From positions 298,214,565-298,278,564 of the forward strand of contig JAVHZZ010000003.1 in the NCBI GenBank assembly GCA_036250195.1: 64,000 nucleotides of DNA, written 5' to 3'. The stretch is from Mixophyes australis. Its lineage: Eukaryota; Chordata; Amphibia; Anura; Limnodynastidae. Positions within the stretch are counted from its first letter, which is position 1; each line of letters opens with the position of its first letter. The notes beneath the pieces are model-generated. The model was not told where the DNA came from and did not search any database. It saw only the letters and a program-made list of their open reading frames with translations. Below are positions 24,231 through 37,690 of this stretch, piece by piece. Both the position numbers and the translations under genes were made by a program.

Positions 24231-27208
24231 TTAGGAACAAGCAATCCCCATAAATATCTAGAAGACAGTACCAAATATATAGGAGACTCAAGTTTAAAAA
24301 TGCTTTTTTATACAGTTTAATAGGTGGTCACCTTAATGAAACTCTCCAATTCAATGCACTAAAGACATACACCATGCGCTGTTAGTAGTGGAAGCAGCAA
24401 AAGCTTATTGGATGCCAGCATCAAAGGCACAGTCTTCCAGCAGCCCACCTGACCTCTTCATGCTGACAAGAGTTGACTGCATTGCATGCTGTTGGTATCC
24501 TAGGGGGCTTAAATAGCCCACATAACCTTCCTATTAACTAGGCAACTACTGTATTCATTTGTAAACAAGATTGTGCACAAAGGTAAGATAGCCATTAATG
24601 TTGTGGATATAAACAGTCTTCACTAAAAACAGATTTTCCTCAAACAGAGGTTATATATGGTGTACAAGCTGTGAGTTGCAGAAGGGAGAAGAATGCACTA
24701 TATATAACACAAATTTTTGAATGGTATTTATTTCTGTTTTTAAAGTCAGGTTGTATTTTAGGCTTTTTAGATACTTTAATACAAAGGTGTAATCTTATGA
24801 GTACAGTTATTAAAGGCATCCATACATATTATGAGACTAGAGAACAGGCACCTAATCTTAAAATATGTTTACAAACTTCACATCTGTGGCAGCGTTTGGT
24901 GCAGTCATAGAGCTTTGGAACATTTTAAGTTCCTGGCCCTGCAATTTGTACAAAGAGTGTTCAAAACTGGATGTTTGTACAATGCAAGAACACTGGAGTG
25001 CTATTGCATTGTCATTAAAACCCAAAGGATGTCCAAGGGTTCCCTAAACTTGATCTAAGGTAACTGAGGATGCCACCCTTAGCTGGAATGGCAGTTACCC
25101 TCTGTGGGATTCAACTCGCTCGGGTAGACCAGAATATATCCAAAATAAGGCTTTATTACAACACCACAAGATGTTCACAAGGTAAATGGTAGCATGTGCC
25201 CTCCAGGAGCCTCTTGCAGTCAGAGCTCCAAAGTTATTATCTCAGTCTCTTTTAGAGACTGCAATATTACCACTACCGTTTAGCTAGACAGTTACCATGT
25301 CACCCAGCCCAGGCTACTGGCTCACACAGACCCTGTCCTGGTAGGGTTTCCTCCAGCGGCACTACAATGCCCAGACTCTTTTTTGCTGATGTCTTGTACA
25401 CCAGGAATCTCATGGTTGCCAACTCTGAAATGAAAAACAAGCCAAAAACAAGCCCAAACCAATCCTAAAAAGCCCAACTTACAGGGGACAGGGGTGTTAT
25501 TGTAGCGAAAACTACAAAGTTTATTGTTCATTATTAAATGAATACATATAAAGATTTCTACAATCTGTAAAGATTATTAAAGCAGTGACACAATTGACGC
25601 CTTTCTCCATTTTAAATGTTACTGGGGCCCTCATCTATACCCACCCCGTGCATTCCTACACAGGTTCCCGACTGTAACACACCGGGTGACCCGGATTTCA
25701 CCCTTCTTGAGTCCTCGGGCTTCTCTCACCTCTTCTTGGTTCCGCCTCTCCGTTCAGTCCTGTTGTCGTGGTAATGAACTGGAGGCGGGTTCACCTAGAG
25801 TAGTGCGCTTATTGCAAGTTGCAGGCAGCTATATACTTCAGCTGAGAACTCCTGCTAACACATACCTACCAACAACGGAGGTCACTCCCACATAAGAAGA
25901 GACTAGCAGTGTATAACACTGAACCGTTCTTTTACACAACAAAGCAATAAAGCTTTTTACTTTTTTTCTTTAAAAAAATTTTTTTGATAGCGATGAACTT
26001 GACAGACGTTTTTGCAAAGCCTAAAAACTTGCAATTTGCCACCAGCGAAAAAACCCACAAGTTTAAAAAAAAAAAAAAAGGCCCAATTACTCTTGTTATA
26101 AGCGGAATTGGCAACTATGACCCGGATCCTCTAAGCTAGAATAGCTCTCTTGGTATTCTGCTCTCCTTATATTCTTCGCTGTATACACAGTGAGTATGGT
26201 CAAATGTCTCAATCCTCCTCCTTTCAGCAGAGGTCTCTCAGTGGACACTTTAGCTGTTAGACATACCATCTCTGTTACCTTGATTATACAATGGAATTGC
26301 TTGACTGAATTAGCTATTTGGCTGGATACACTAAACAAAAGGTTACAGTAGAACATCAGGGGATGACACTTCATGCTTGTGTGAAACAATAACACATTTG
26401 ACACATTGTGTCTGCAGCATTACACAATCTGAGTCTGTGATAGATTTTGATACAATAACATTTATATTGATACATGTTAATACATTTCCCAATGCTATTT
26501 CAGCCAGTATATTACTGTGGAGGCACATTGCATATCATCAAGAAGTTCTAGCCTAACCTCTAAGATTACCTGTTGACTCACTCAGACATTGTTCTGATTA
26601 CAAACTAGATCTAAGCCACAACTCATAACAATGGACATTTGAGACAAATGGTAATTACTTTAGCTAACACAAGCAAAATTACTTCTGCCATCTTGTTATT
26701 TCCATACAATATCGCAATATTCTTTATTTCTAATACATACAATATTGCAGGTAATAGCAAGGGCAAAATGTACCCAAATAGCATGAAATAATACACACAA
26801 TACACCGATGCTCTGATGTATATACTTTAGACTGGGCCAGGGACTAAAAAGTATATTAAAACTGGGAGAAACGGATCATGAGTAAAAAGTCCTTGGTCCA
26901 GTAGCACCACGTTTCATCACAGTAACAAAGCAATTTTGTCAATGTAATTTTTTAAAAGCTACATTATACATGATTATCTACAATAATCAAAAAAAAGTCT
27001 ACACACTATCCTCAAATTTTAATTTCTATTTAATACATTAACCAGATGTGTGCAATTAAAGTAAAAAGCTCAAATAGAACAGCACTCATCCACTTTTATT
27101 GGAAAATATATAAAATAATGCTTAGTCCGGTGTGGATGGACTTCACTGTGCTTGTATATTCTGGCCCAAGTGTGTTGTATTTTTTTTTTCCCCCTCCTGG
27201 GCACATTG
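24231..27208. other. Non-coding sequence, possible degenerate repeat at about 25410-26115
   Basis: No exon is seen. GGTTGCCAACTC near 25415 and GAATTGGCAAC near 26105 are short inverted words that could be ends of a degenerate transposon, but no duplication was found. The rest is AT-rich sequence with poly-A near 26065. Confidence 0.3.
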
Positions 27209-27528
27209 GGCCTGAGTTATTAAGGAGAGTAAAGCAAAAAAGAGTACATTTTCTCATGGACAAACCAGGTCACAATGCAAGGGGTGCAAATTAGTTCCTT
27301 ATTTTGCACATAAGGAAAATACTGGCTGCTTTTTCATGAAGCGCACAAATACTTGATAACTTTTATTTTTACACTGATATTTAAAGTTGATCTAGGGCAT
27401 GCTCTATCCAAACTATAAATCTGTCCCCACATTTTTAAATTTACCTCACTTCTCCAATGCAGCATGGTTTTGTCCAGGTGCAAAGTTACTCCTTTTTTAT
27501 GCTTTGCTCTCCTTAATTACTCTGGTCC
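27209..27528. mobile_element. MITE with about 35-bp inverted ends
   Basis: The left end reads GGCCTGAGTTATTAAGGAGA and then GTAAAGC. The right end is its inverted near-copy, GCTTTGCTCTCCTTAATTAC and then TCTGGTCC. The 4 bases ATTG flank both sides (27205-27208 and 27529-27532), possibly the target duplication. No coding capacity; superfamily not assigned. It lies about 400 bp upstream of PPP1R14C exon 2. Confidence 0.65.
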
Positions 27529-27913
27529 ATTGTGTTAATGTTTCTCATTCACAGGTTTGTAAAATTAGTCTTTTACATCATAAAGTATTTCCTCAGCCAA
27601 TAAGGGCAACAGATATTTGAAAACAAATAATAAAACATTTTCTACTTTTTAAACCTACGGTAGCCAAAAAAACAATATTTTCCCAGTAAATGTCTGTCCT
27701 CTGTGAATTTATTACTTTTAATGATTATTAGTCATTCTAAAGCTACATCAGTTCAATTGGATGTAGTCCTTTTTTTATTGCGTAATGCAACCTATAGACG
27801 TAATGCCTTTTTTGTAGGTTTTGTCTTCCATTTTGTAACATAATTAATTTTTGTTAAGCTGCAAGGTATATTTTGAATTTTTTGTTTAGTTTTTCTTTAT
27901 TTTTCCTTTTTAG

Positions 27914-27997
27914 GAAGAAGAAATGCCAGAAGTAGAGATAGACATAGATGACATTCTAGATGCATCCACTGAGGAAGAACGAGTTGTTAAATTACAG
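27914..27997 (+). CDS. PPP1R14C: PPP1R14C exon 2 (partial CDS)
   Basis: This 84-nt exon encodes EEEMPEVEIDIDDILDA, then STEEERVVKLQ, preceded by a pyrimidine-rich tract and TAG and followed by GTACAA. PPP1R14C (KEPI) is a small cytosolic protein that, once phosphorylated by PKC, inhibits the catalytic subunit of protein phosphatase 1. The acidic MPEVEIDIDDLLD-type block is characteristic of the PPP1R14 family and is closest to KEPI as I recall it. The inhibitory phospho-Thr and PP1-binding N-terminal part would be in exon 1, which I do not see and which is probably upstream of the window. Exons 2, 3 and 4 are all phase 0 and join without a frame break. Confidence 0.9.
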
Positions 27998-28806
27998 GTA
28001 CAATCTATTTAATTTTTTATAATCTATAACCCTTTGTTTTTGTTCCAGTATAGCTTTCAATAGATTGAGTTATACATTTTTGTTTATATAATATATATTA
28101 AACAAAATGTGAAGGGGAATGAGATTATTTCAAACTCCAAAATTGGCAAGCCAATTTTCTTAGGTTTCGTTCACACATAAGCACTGGGTAAAACAGGTAA
28201 AACTAATGCTTTGTTTTCTATGTTTAAAAGTGTTTTCTGTTGTGCTTTTATCAAAACGATCTATTGTACTGGTAGCACACATTTAAAAAGGAAAAAAATA
28301 AATAAAATTCATGTCATTTTTCATGCATTGATTACAATTGAGACTGATCCCATAAATAACTATTCATCCTGTTTAATGTAATTTTCTGCTGTTAATGGCT
28401 GAAGAGTTTATTCTTCTGCTCTAAAAGCACTATGTTGTGCAAGACCCATAATGTAAAGCATGTAACTAATTCAAATAGCTACCGGCCAGTTCAATTCATG
28501 ACTCTCTACCTCTGGCTGTATCGATGCTAGTAAACCAGCGGTTTTAATGCATGGTTTGGACATTAGTGAAAAAGGGCAAGTAGCATGTCTCTAATCACAA
28601 CTCAAAGGGTAAGTTTTTTTTTTTTTTTGTTTTTTTTTTTATTTCACTCTTATGGTTGTTTGAGGTTACTCTAGAGTTTATGAAATAGCAGGAACACATC
28701 AATTCCTTATGTTATGGGAATGTTTTGATAATGCTAAAACATTGTTTGTGCTTCTTCGTGTGCTTCATTTTATTCCATAACAAACTTATTGAAATGTTTC
28801 TTTTAG

Positions 28807-28839
28807 GAATCTTTAGTAGACTGCTACAAGCCAACAGAG
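28807..28839 (+). CDS. PPP1R14C: PPP1R14C exon 3, 33-nt micro-exon (partial CDS)
   Basis: The exon encodes ESLVDCYKPTE, between TTTTAG and GTAATT. It matches the conserved LVDCYKPTE block of PPP1R14B/C proteins exactly. At 11 codons it is too short for ordinary ORF detection; it was found by its splice sites and family match. It is separated from exon 2 by an 809-bp intron and from exon 4 by 9.2 kb. Confidence 0.9.
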
Positions 28840-29568
28840 GTAATTACTTTTTATTTCCTTATATGTATAATTTGTTCAACTGAAAATAATGCAGATACTT
28901 AATCACATCACCCTTTTGTAACCAGACTAATTAATCTTTACTCTTTGTATCTGTTAAAAGGTATGCTTCCCAACTGTCCTGATTTTTAGGTAGGACGATC
29001 CTGATCCTGATTGTTTGTTGACTACATGAACCTGAAAGCCACAGGGTTGTAATTACGGGTTTTGGGGCCGCCTAGCACTTCAGAAGGGAGCAATTTCCCA
29101 ATTCACAAACATAAACTATTGAGTCATGCAAGGTATTAACTGTTATCACTTTATGTGACCCACATTTTTTATTCGTTTTGGGGTTTTTTTTGGGAAAGGG
29201 GGGCATTTGTTTTTTTTTTTGGGGTTGTGATGTGTCAATTCCAGTCACTGGGAACTGGTCTCATTCAGAACTTGAAGTGAGAGTTCATCAAAATCCTGTC
29301 TCCAACCCATACAGTGTTCATTTTTTGTAGAGAACAGAGATGGTTACTGAAGACTATTTTACAGAAACACTGCTGTGAGCTGCCTTTCTACTTGTATATA
29401 AAAATGCAGAATTCTCAGTTACACACATAATATGCTACCCGACACTACACAGTGCTTCTGCTAATAGGGTGGTCCTAACTCATTGTGTAGAGACTATTGG
29501 GGTTTAACTAAATCACTATATATTCAGATATGAATTCCTTCTTTAAGGACCTATAGAAGACATCCTGA

Positions 29569-30260
29569 ATGCTATCCTTATTTTCTCCAGCATGCTCGAG
29601 GAACATCACAGCCATGCGAGAGGTATTGCAGAGGCTTCTAGTCTCTTCACCATGGCACCCATACTCTGGGATCCCAACCCCAGTCAGGCCCATACGCTCA
29701 AAGTTAACTCATCAGAGAGTGGAGCAGCAGTCGTGCTCTCCCAGACTAATGACAAGGATATCTTTCATCCCTTTGCCTTTTCAAATAGGTTCACCTCAGC
29801 TAAGGTCAGCTGTGACATGCTAAATTGAATTCATAATAAAGTACCAGCCTTGATTGAATGATGTCAAGGCAGATGTACTCTCCCTGAAGTTGAATCCCGA
29901 ATGATCCTGAACAGTGAAACCAATATACTGTACTTTCAGATTTGATTCTGGGGGCAGCACTTGCCAAGGTGCCCATGGCACTACTGGCTGCCAGCTGGAG
30001 GTCCTGCAATTGGGACACAACTCACAATTGGCAGGGCATCAGGGAAACAATAGATTTGGTCTTCTGGGAATTCTGATAGCTGGCTGGAAGGATGTTGCTT
30101 CCTTCATCCGGTTATGCATAATCTGTGGATGCACCAATGTGCAATGAACCTTGTCCTCAGGGCTACTAATGCACCTGCTCATTCCACAGGAGCTGTTGAC
30201 CCATGTCTCCATGGGTTCCATCACTTACACACAGCTGTACTTATGGAGGATATAACATTT
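29569..30260 (+). mobile_element. Decayed Ty3/gypsy pol relic (RNase H to integrase zinc finger)
   Basis: At 29592-29828 the + strand reads MAPILWDPNPSQ, then AAVVLSQTNDKDIFHPFAFS, matching the start of gypsy RNase H (PILxHPDPS, GAVLSQ, HPxAFxSR). At 30006-30140 VLQLGHNSQLAGHQG and CIICG match the H-H-C-C zinc-binding domain of a gypsy integrase. The order is correct, but frames shift and stops intervene. The family resembles the chromovirus at 46-51 kb, in the opposite orientation. Confidence 0.6.
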
Positions 30261-30934
30261 GAATCCTTGTATGCAGACATGTTGTCAAAAAATACAATCT
30301 CTGATTTAAAGTCACCATTTAAACCTCTTGGGTGTTAATGTGCCTAGCTTATCTATACAGATAAGCTACTCTTCTGAGTAGAATTGGCTTTAAATTCTCT
30401 TCATGGAGTGGCAGTTGGCATCTTTGTAATACATTGTTTCTGAGCATAAAAAATGTCTGTGACTGAACTATCCTTATTTGTTTCTTTTTTTTTTCTTTTT
30501 TCTTTTACATAAAACGTTCTTAGATTTGTTAATTAACTCGCACTTAGGTTGTCCTTGAAGACTGTCAACGTACCCCTACCCACAGGGGTCTTTCCATTTG
30601 CAATCAGAAATTTATTAAAGGTCAAGTAATTTAGAACTAAGAGACTTCAACTGTTTGCAACCTTTGTAAAGCTCTTCCTTCTACCAACCTTTTGGATGAG
30701 AGAAGTTGGAGTTTTGTTTGTCTGGTGCTTCAGAGTCTTATCGAATTTGGCTTTATCCCTCATAAATCTACCTTCTCCAACCCATCGACTTTCCACAATG
30801 TCTCGTTTTAGGATTAAGCGGCTTGGCTGTTTTGTTTCTCTGATAGCTACTGTAGCAAAGTAGTTCTCTCCTGTATTGGTGAAACAAAATATGAAAATAA
30901 TAAGCAACACAAAAATATATATATGTAAGAACTG

Positions 30935-30990
30935 TAGTAGTCCAAATGGGTTTCACAACCAGATGGGGCTTCGCCAGGGGGTTCTTAAAC
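30935..30990 (-). ncRNA. Possible degenerate hammerhead motif of a Penelope-type terminal repeat
   Basis: On the minus strand CTGGCGAAGCCCCATCTGG is followed shortly by GTGAAACCC and TGGACTACTACAGTTCTTAC, a layout resembling Penelope terminal repeats. The core has substitutions (CTGGCGA for CTGANGA), so it is at best inactive. No RT remnant was found beside it. Confidence 0.3.
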
Positions 30991-32844
30991 AGAACCCACT
31001 GGTGAAGCCCTAATGCCCAGTATTTAAAAGTTTTGGCTGCATTTGTGTGATCCTAATTAAAGAAGCTGTTCCAGGACTGCTAGTTCCATTTTGGGAGCTG
31101 GATTGGATGCAGGAGAACCAAAATTGTTCGTTTTGGAAGCTGTCAAACAATGAGAGGGGGGGGGGGGGGGCAGTGGATGCAGCTGTCACACACCTTGGGG
31201 ACATAGAAAGGGAAGCTGTTGCATGGGGAGGGGAGGCTGCCATATGCAGAGGAGAGAGGGCATGGTGAGGCTGTGATACAGGGAGGGGGATGGAAGGCAT
31301 AGGAGGGCAACAGATCCGTTGCATATTTACGGAGTCAGTTACAGTAGGGGGGATTAGTGGTGGTATGGCATGCCGATGTATACCAGCCCACTTTGATATG
31401 TATATATACATAGAGATAATATGTTAAAATATATCTATCTCAATAATAAATTGAAATTGTCACTTACCTCTAAGCTCATATTAGAGCTTGCTTGCTGTAA
31501 CATATGGGGAACGCTTTGCTAGAACTGTTCTGAATTCTACTTGACACACAGACTCAACCTCCTTCAGGGAACACACTTCACTAAGATTCCTGTGTAATAA
31601 AAGCGTGTGATAGTAACAGACATGCCAATACCTCCTGGAATGTCAAGGAGACTCCCGCAATGTAATGTTTTCTCTAGTCTCTCACTAATTCCTGTATCCC
31701 AACCGCTATTATGTTGTTTTTTTATTATTATGAACAATTGCCTACTCATTAGAGAAGTGTAGAGTATACTTGCCCACACTCCTAGAATTCCTGGGAGGCT
31801 CCTTATATTATTCTGGTAGATCTCTTGGACTCCCATGAGAGCAGACTATTCTCCCACATCCTGTCCATGTCCTTGTGAAGTGTCTGGGATGGGAGCGTTC
31901 ATGGCGTCTTGAAGCGTGTCATTTTGGCCCTGCACCCAGCAATTAAAGGACTCATTGCACAACGCCCTGTCCCCACAGTAGTTTTACTTTACCTCTGGTT
32001 CCAGGAGGTCCCGAAAACTATGGAACTCATGTGGGGAATGAGTAAGCCTTGGAGTGTCTTTTCAAATTTGATGGGTGGGCTTACATTGCCATCTCTGCTA
32101 ACAAGGCTGGGGAACATTGTATAGTGGGGCATTCTGCATAATTGCCAAAAGTGGACACCATAGCCCAAACTGGCACTTTTTTTATTTTTTGTATGGTGTG
32201 ATTCTACAAGGATGCAAAACTCATGCAACAGCCTAAATCCATAAGTGACGAGCCTCCCCCCACAAATGATCCACATCCCTATTTTGTTGCATTAAGCTTT
32301 GTTTTTGTTCTTGTATCCACTTCTTCCTTTCAGTGAACTCCATGTATTTGAAACACTTGCAGTGCAGGAGTAAATTTAGAAAAGTATATTTCCAGTAAAA
32401 AGTGTCATATTTTAGGTTTGTTTTTATTTTGCAACTTTATATGTGACTTTTTTTTTTTTTTGCCTCTTGTAAAAAGTGTTAAAATCTGAAATCATCAGGT
32501 GTGCAAAACATTGAGAAATTTTACACTGCATACATAGAAATGTTGCAGCTTTAAGTGTTAATCTGCTCCCGTTGGTAGAAGATGATGTAAAATACATGCT
32601 TTAAGTCCCTGGAGGTAATTGTTTTTTTTAAGACAGATTTGTGCGCCTTATTTAACAGTTGTGATTCTGTTAATGTCTCGTTTTGAGATCACTTAAAACG
32701 TCATTTGTGATCTTTTTCACTTTTTTTTGTGTTTTGAACCTCTTGATGCAGCTGGTTACATTTATCAAAATGATATAAACCAGTTCCTGGACAAAGCACT
32801 GAACCAGTGGCTGCCAATCCGTCCTGCACTGGGGAACACTCTAC

Positions 32845-33063
32845 TGGGCATATTCAATTAGCCTCGTTACTCGCAAAAGTAATGCAGAATTCATAGTATT
32901 ACCATTATTGTGGTAATTCTAACCCAGACTGAGCTGGTAGCAGAAAGCCAGCGTTAAAGGTACCGTAATAACGGTAATTACGTGCACTATTACCGTAATA
33001 ACGGTAATAGTGCGCAAGCCGCGTTACTTTTGACAATAACGCGGCCAATTAAATATACCCCTA
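32845..33063. mobile_element. MITE with inverted GGGCATATTCAATTAGCC-type ends
   Basis: The left end, GGGCATATTCAATTAGCC, is inverted at the right as GGCCAATTAAATATACCCC. Internally it holds repeated palindromes of TACCGTAATAACGGTAAT. The ends resemble those of 36387-36563, so the two are probably one family. Confidence 0.6.
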
Positions 33064-34407
33064 TGGGTAGCATCACAGGAAGCATATGTCTGTTTGGGAA
33101 TGCATTAGTGATGGGTGTGAGCATATATAAAATCAAATTTGCTGATGGGATTTTAGTGATAGTTTGTAAATAGCAATTAGTGTTTGGTATTTTTAGAGAG
33201 AAGAGTCATGTATTTGTATGTTTGAGAAATCCCTTGTCCTACTGTGTTTTTATACTTAATACATGTTGTATTTGCAGGAGCTGTACAAGTATGTCACTCA
33301 CATTCTGTTAGATGGGTGTTGCTGCACGACACCCTGAATATTACTGATGCATATACCCGGCATTCTTATTTTTAAACATTAAATCTTTCTTAATTGTAAG
33401 ACATTTCCTAAAGCTCAGAGGAGGGTCCCCACCAAAGTACTATTCTTGAGAATGGAGAGGATTTGGTAAACTTCTTAAAGTAAAGTCATTTATTATTCAC
33501 ACCATACTACTGTATATTATTCACAAGATTGCTTTTTAACTGCCCATGTCACAAATACCAACAAATTAGTTAAAACACAATTTTACCAAGCTATTTTTCT
33601 AGCTAAATAATTCTTTTTAAAATATTTTATTTCGATATATTTAAATTCACAGGTCAAATTTTTTTTATCATGGTTTGTTTGACTTTTATAATTATCAATT
33701 TATACATTGACAGTTTCTGTTAATTAAAATTGCAATGTACTAATTTGGCATTTACAAAGCTAAAAAAGTGCCGGACAGCAGAACATAATTTTGTGTGCAA
33801 ACGTGCGTGTGTCACAACCATATGACAAACATAGATGCATGCTCGTGCTACACTTTTGGGACCTGCTTAGTGCAAATGATTTTGAGTGCCAATTTTCAGG
33901 AAGGCTGTCCAAGATGGAAATGTGAATGCTGTAAATAGTAAAACATAGTCACAACATAGTGTTTGATGTAAATCGGTTTGTAGGCAGGTCACATAGGTCT
34001 GGGCCTTGGAAAGCATAGTTGCAGGAGCGGCAGCTCCTTTCTTTTCTCTTCCTTTTTTCTCTAAAGCCATGTTGAATACAGACCATTGAATGGGTCTGAG
34101 TCAGCCTCCCAAGGTCACCTACCACATCTGACAAGTTCATCTCTCACAGCTAGTGACTGTCTGAAAAAAGTAAAAAAAAATGTATTGACCACACACTGAG
34201 GGTGATAGTACAGGAGGAGGTAGAGATGCAAGTTTTCACTGTTGCCCTGTATGTATACAGACATGCAAGTTTTTTATTTTTTTTTATTTTATTTTATTTT
34301 TTAACCTAGAAAGCCAATTAAGCCTGCTGTTGAGTTTAAACAATCCCTTAGTCTATTATCTCATCCTGAAAAAACGGTGCTGTCAAGTATGTTGCAGGTT
34401 TCTCACA

Positions 34408-34918
34408 CAGGGCCGCCATCAGATATCATGGGGCCCAGTACAAATGACGCCCCACCCCAAACAGAAAGCCCTAAAAAAAAAATCTATAAATCATAATTAG
34501 TTTGAGATGTTGCAGCTGCTGCTCCCTCTTCTTCTGCAGCGGCGGGAACAGTGGTGTGACGTCAGGTCACACCACACAATCAGTGAGAAGGGAACATCAC
34601 ATGATCGCAGGGGCAGAGCAATGATTCCCCTGCGATCATGATTGGCAGCTGCCTGGCTGTCACAGGCAGATCACATGATCGCAGGGGAATGATTCGTTCA
34701 CCCCTGCGATCGCATTCTGCTGCCTGGCTGTCACGCTGACAGCCAGGCTGAAGACAGCAACAGACAGCAGCGCAGACCAGCAGAGACGCAGTGGAGGCCA
34801 ACGGAGACTGGAAGACAGCGGGCCCCCTGGTAAGTATGTGTTGCACTGCCGCCAGGCCTCCTGGTGAGCCCAGGCCCGGGACAAATGTACTCCCCTTACC
34901 CCCCTGATGGTGGCCCTG
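34408..34918. mobile_element. Nonautonomous hAT element, 511 bp, perfect 8-bp target duplication
   Basis: It begins CAGGGCCGCCATCAG and ends CTGATGGTGGCCCTG (one mismatch between the inverted ends). The 8 bases TTCTCACA lie on both sides (34400-34407 and 34919-34926). The interior has nested inverted words built on ATGATCGCAGGGG and CTGGCTGTCAC, able to form hairpins. No transposase. Confidence 0.9.
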
Positions 34919-34984
34919 TTCTCACACACAACAGCATACCTCCCAACCTTGGAACTAGGATAGGTGGTGGGGCCACTACATGAT

Positions 34985-35010
34985 GGGGAGGGGGGGGGGG
35001 GGGGGGGGGT
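34985..35010. repeat. Poly-G tract
   Basis: An almost uninterrupted run of over 20 G just after a hAT element. A poly-C run of similar length lies near 36052-36069. Confidence 0.9.
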
Positions 35011-35394
35011 GATCATCAATTTTGACGCAATAGGCCGAGCCTTGCACCCTACATTTACCTCTCCATTTCTCTCCTAACCCATTCATTATCTCATTCCCAG
35101 TGGCACATGCATGCAGAACCTGTTCACTGCTGCTCGGGAGATAACGCCAGTTTCCTGAGATGCGGGACGAAGCTCTCCTAACCTGTCGCACAGTGTGATG
35201 GGTCCTCTAGTTAGTCACTAGATTGATACTGTGTAGATCTCAATACAGCTATTGCCACATGTTTTCTGCAATCATTTTCATCACCACTCTCCTTCAATGA
35301 AAGATACATTTGTAGAGGCACTGAAATTGAGCTGTGACCTATTCCTATGTTCCTATGGCTGTGAAAGTGATGTTAATATGTGAATATAGGGCCT

Positions 35395-35660
35395 GATATA
35401 GAGTTGGATGCAATTTAAGTAAAAACCACAGACCTTCAATTTTGCATCTTGCATAGTATGCTTAACCAGACACATCTCAAGATGCATTTAGGCCGGCATC
35501 AAATGCATATGCGGTAGATTCATGTCATTGTCAGTATGCATCTTGGACCTGCCCTCCAGCATACACAAGAGAGACGCCTCCTGACAGGTGTATATGCGCA
35601 GGAGCATATGTACAAAAAAAATTATGTAAAACAAAATAGTTACGTTCAACTCTAAATATC
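35395..35660. mobile_element. Possible MITE with imperfect inverted ends
   Basis: GATATAGAGTTGGATGCA at the left is approximately inverted at the right as TACGTTCAACTCTAAATATC. No target duplication was established. Confidence 0.4.
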
Positions 35661-36386
35661 TACACACTGCAGGCTTGATGTAAAGTTGGTAGATTATTGA
35701 CTAGAGTCTATAAACTCAAAGCTGGAATAAGGCTTTGGGGGGCCCAGGGCACTTAATAATGGTGACTTTATGGTCTAGAATTAAGTGACTAAATTAATAA
35801 TGGTGACCCTTGAGGATCATAATTACCTTCTTTCTTCTCTTATTTTTCCACACCATAAACAGTGGGTCCTGGCTCTCAAGCTTTGTGAACTTGACTTAAA
35901 GATGTGATGCTTAAGGGAGCCAGAAGTCTTTGTACACCATTGTGTCTGGGAGCAGGTGCCATGGTAGCAGTGGTGGGACTGGTGCTGCAACTCTGTCCAA
36001 CCCTGGTCCGGGGGGCACATTAGAGAGAGTGGCCTTAGGCACATGTTCTGACCCCCCCCCCCCCCCCCAGCTCTCCCTTAATGATGCTCTTTTTGTACAT
36101 TTTGAATTTGGTTTTAAGCACTTGCATCAAGGTTCATTACACAGGTCATACAGAATTTGGATGACATTATCACTCTGAGAAAAATTTTGTTTTTTTGTAA
36201 TTTAGTTTTTTAAGTTTGTTTTTTAAAGTTAAATTTAAAAAAATATTAGTCCTAGGCCTGTCTATATATGTCTACCATGGTTAAATGTTTATAATGGGTT
36301 CATAACTATTTACATATCAAGAAATTTCAACCAGAGGAATAACATGCAGATATATGTACAGTACATCAATAATTTATTAGACATTA

Positions 36387-36563
36387 AGGGGTATATTCAA
36401 TTAGCATACGCGCCTGCCTGTCAAGTGTCATTACGGTATTGCAACATCGCGGATTTCCCCTGACAACCCTATGGGGTGCGCACGGAAATCCGCGATTTCG
36501 TGGTATTGGGACCCGTGCCGCTGCGCGTAATCGCAGGCACGAATGCTAATTGGATATGCCCCT
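36387..36563. mobile_element. Foldback MITE, about 177 bp, TAAGGGG...CCCCTTA ends
   Basis: AAGGGGTATATTCAATTAGC is inverted at the right as GCTAATTGGATATGCCCCTT. The interior also folds back (CGCGGATTTCC / GGAAATCCGCG). Its end words match the MITE at 32845. Confidence 0.65.
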
Positions 36564-37690
36564 TATACTGTGAAATAAAGTTTGGTAAGAAGTGCTATAT
36601 GTGGAGGACAGCAGCATAGAATACAAGGGGGAAAAAACTTAAATACAAGCGTACTGTTATCATGACATGCTAAGCCATGTGCGCACCCATACAAACATCA
36701 TGCAGATACCGGCAGAGCACAATTTATCTTAATCTAAAAACATATTCTAAACTACTATTTTTATGTAGTCCATGTTTCCAAAGTATGAGCAATTAAATAG
36801 GATAATTTAATAATAATTATAAAGTCTCACTGCTGTAGCTTTAATTTTAATTTCTGTTCAAGGTCATACATTCCATAGCACAATATACATAAAAACCACT
36901 TGTGCTATCACCTTCTCAGTTCTATTTATGTGGCGGAATGTGAAGCTGACTGAGGCAAGGACTGGAATGATTCAGCTGGGAACAAAACCCTTGATGCTAT
37001 CAAGCATGATGTAACACCTAAGTTGTTCTCCGTACTGAAATTGCAAAGAAATAGAAACTACTTCTTTACATCCCACACAACATTGCTGGAAACATTGTAA
37101 AGTGCACACTGTGATGCATTACAATATCAAGCCTTCAAAAGAAAAAATATTTTTTATCTTTTAAATTTTAACTTTAAAATCAGAAGAAAAAAACAGTAGC
37201 AGAAACCGTTGACAAGTAACAAACATGGTCCTGAGTGATTCTAACATTTTGATCCTACACCTGGAGGGTAATTAAGTCTTGATGACAAATCCTGAAATAT
37301 GCTAAACCAGCGATGGGCAACAGTCTGCCCTCTGAGACTTGACCTGTGGCCCCCAGCTCCTTCCTGCTTTATTGTCAGATTTGCTATAGCTGGTAACACT
37401 TGTTTAAAATCCCTGTTGATGCCATTACAGTGATTTGTATTTTAGATTAAACTTAGAACAAAAATAACGTCTGTCATGTAAAAAAGCAAACCTTGGCATT
37501 CGGTAAATTAACGTAATTGATGTGAGCAGTGCTCCTCAACTCCAGTGCGCTCCGGGACCATTAGCAGTGCATGTTTTCCACATTTCTTCACAGAATCACA
37601 AATGAAATAATTACCTGGGAATCTTTTAAAATGTCAATCTGTGATACACCTGTGTTCCAACAAGAATATATGGTTTATATTTGAAACTTA

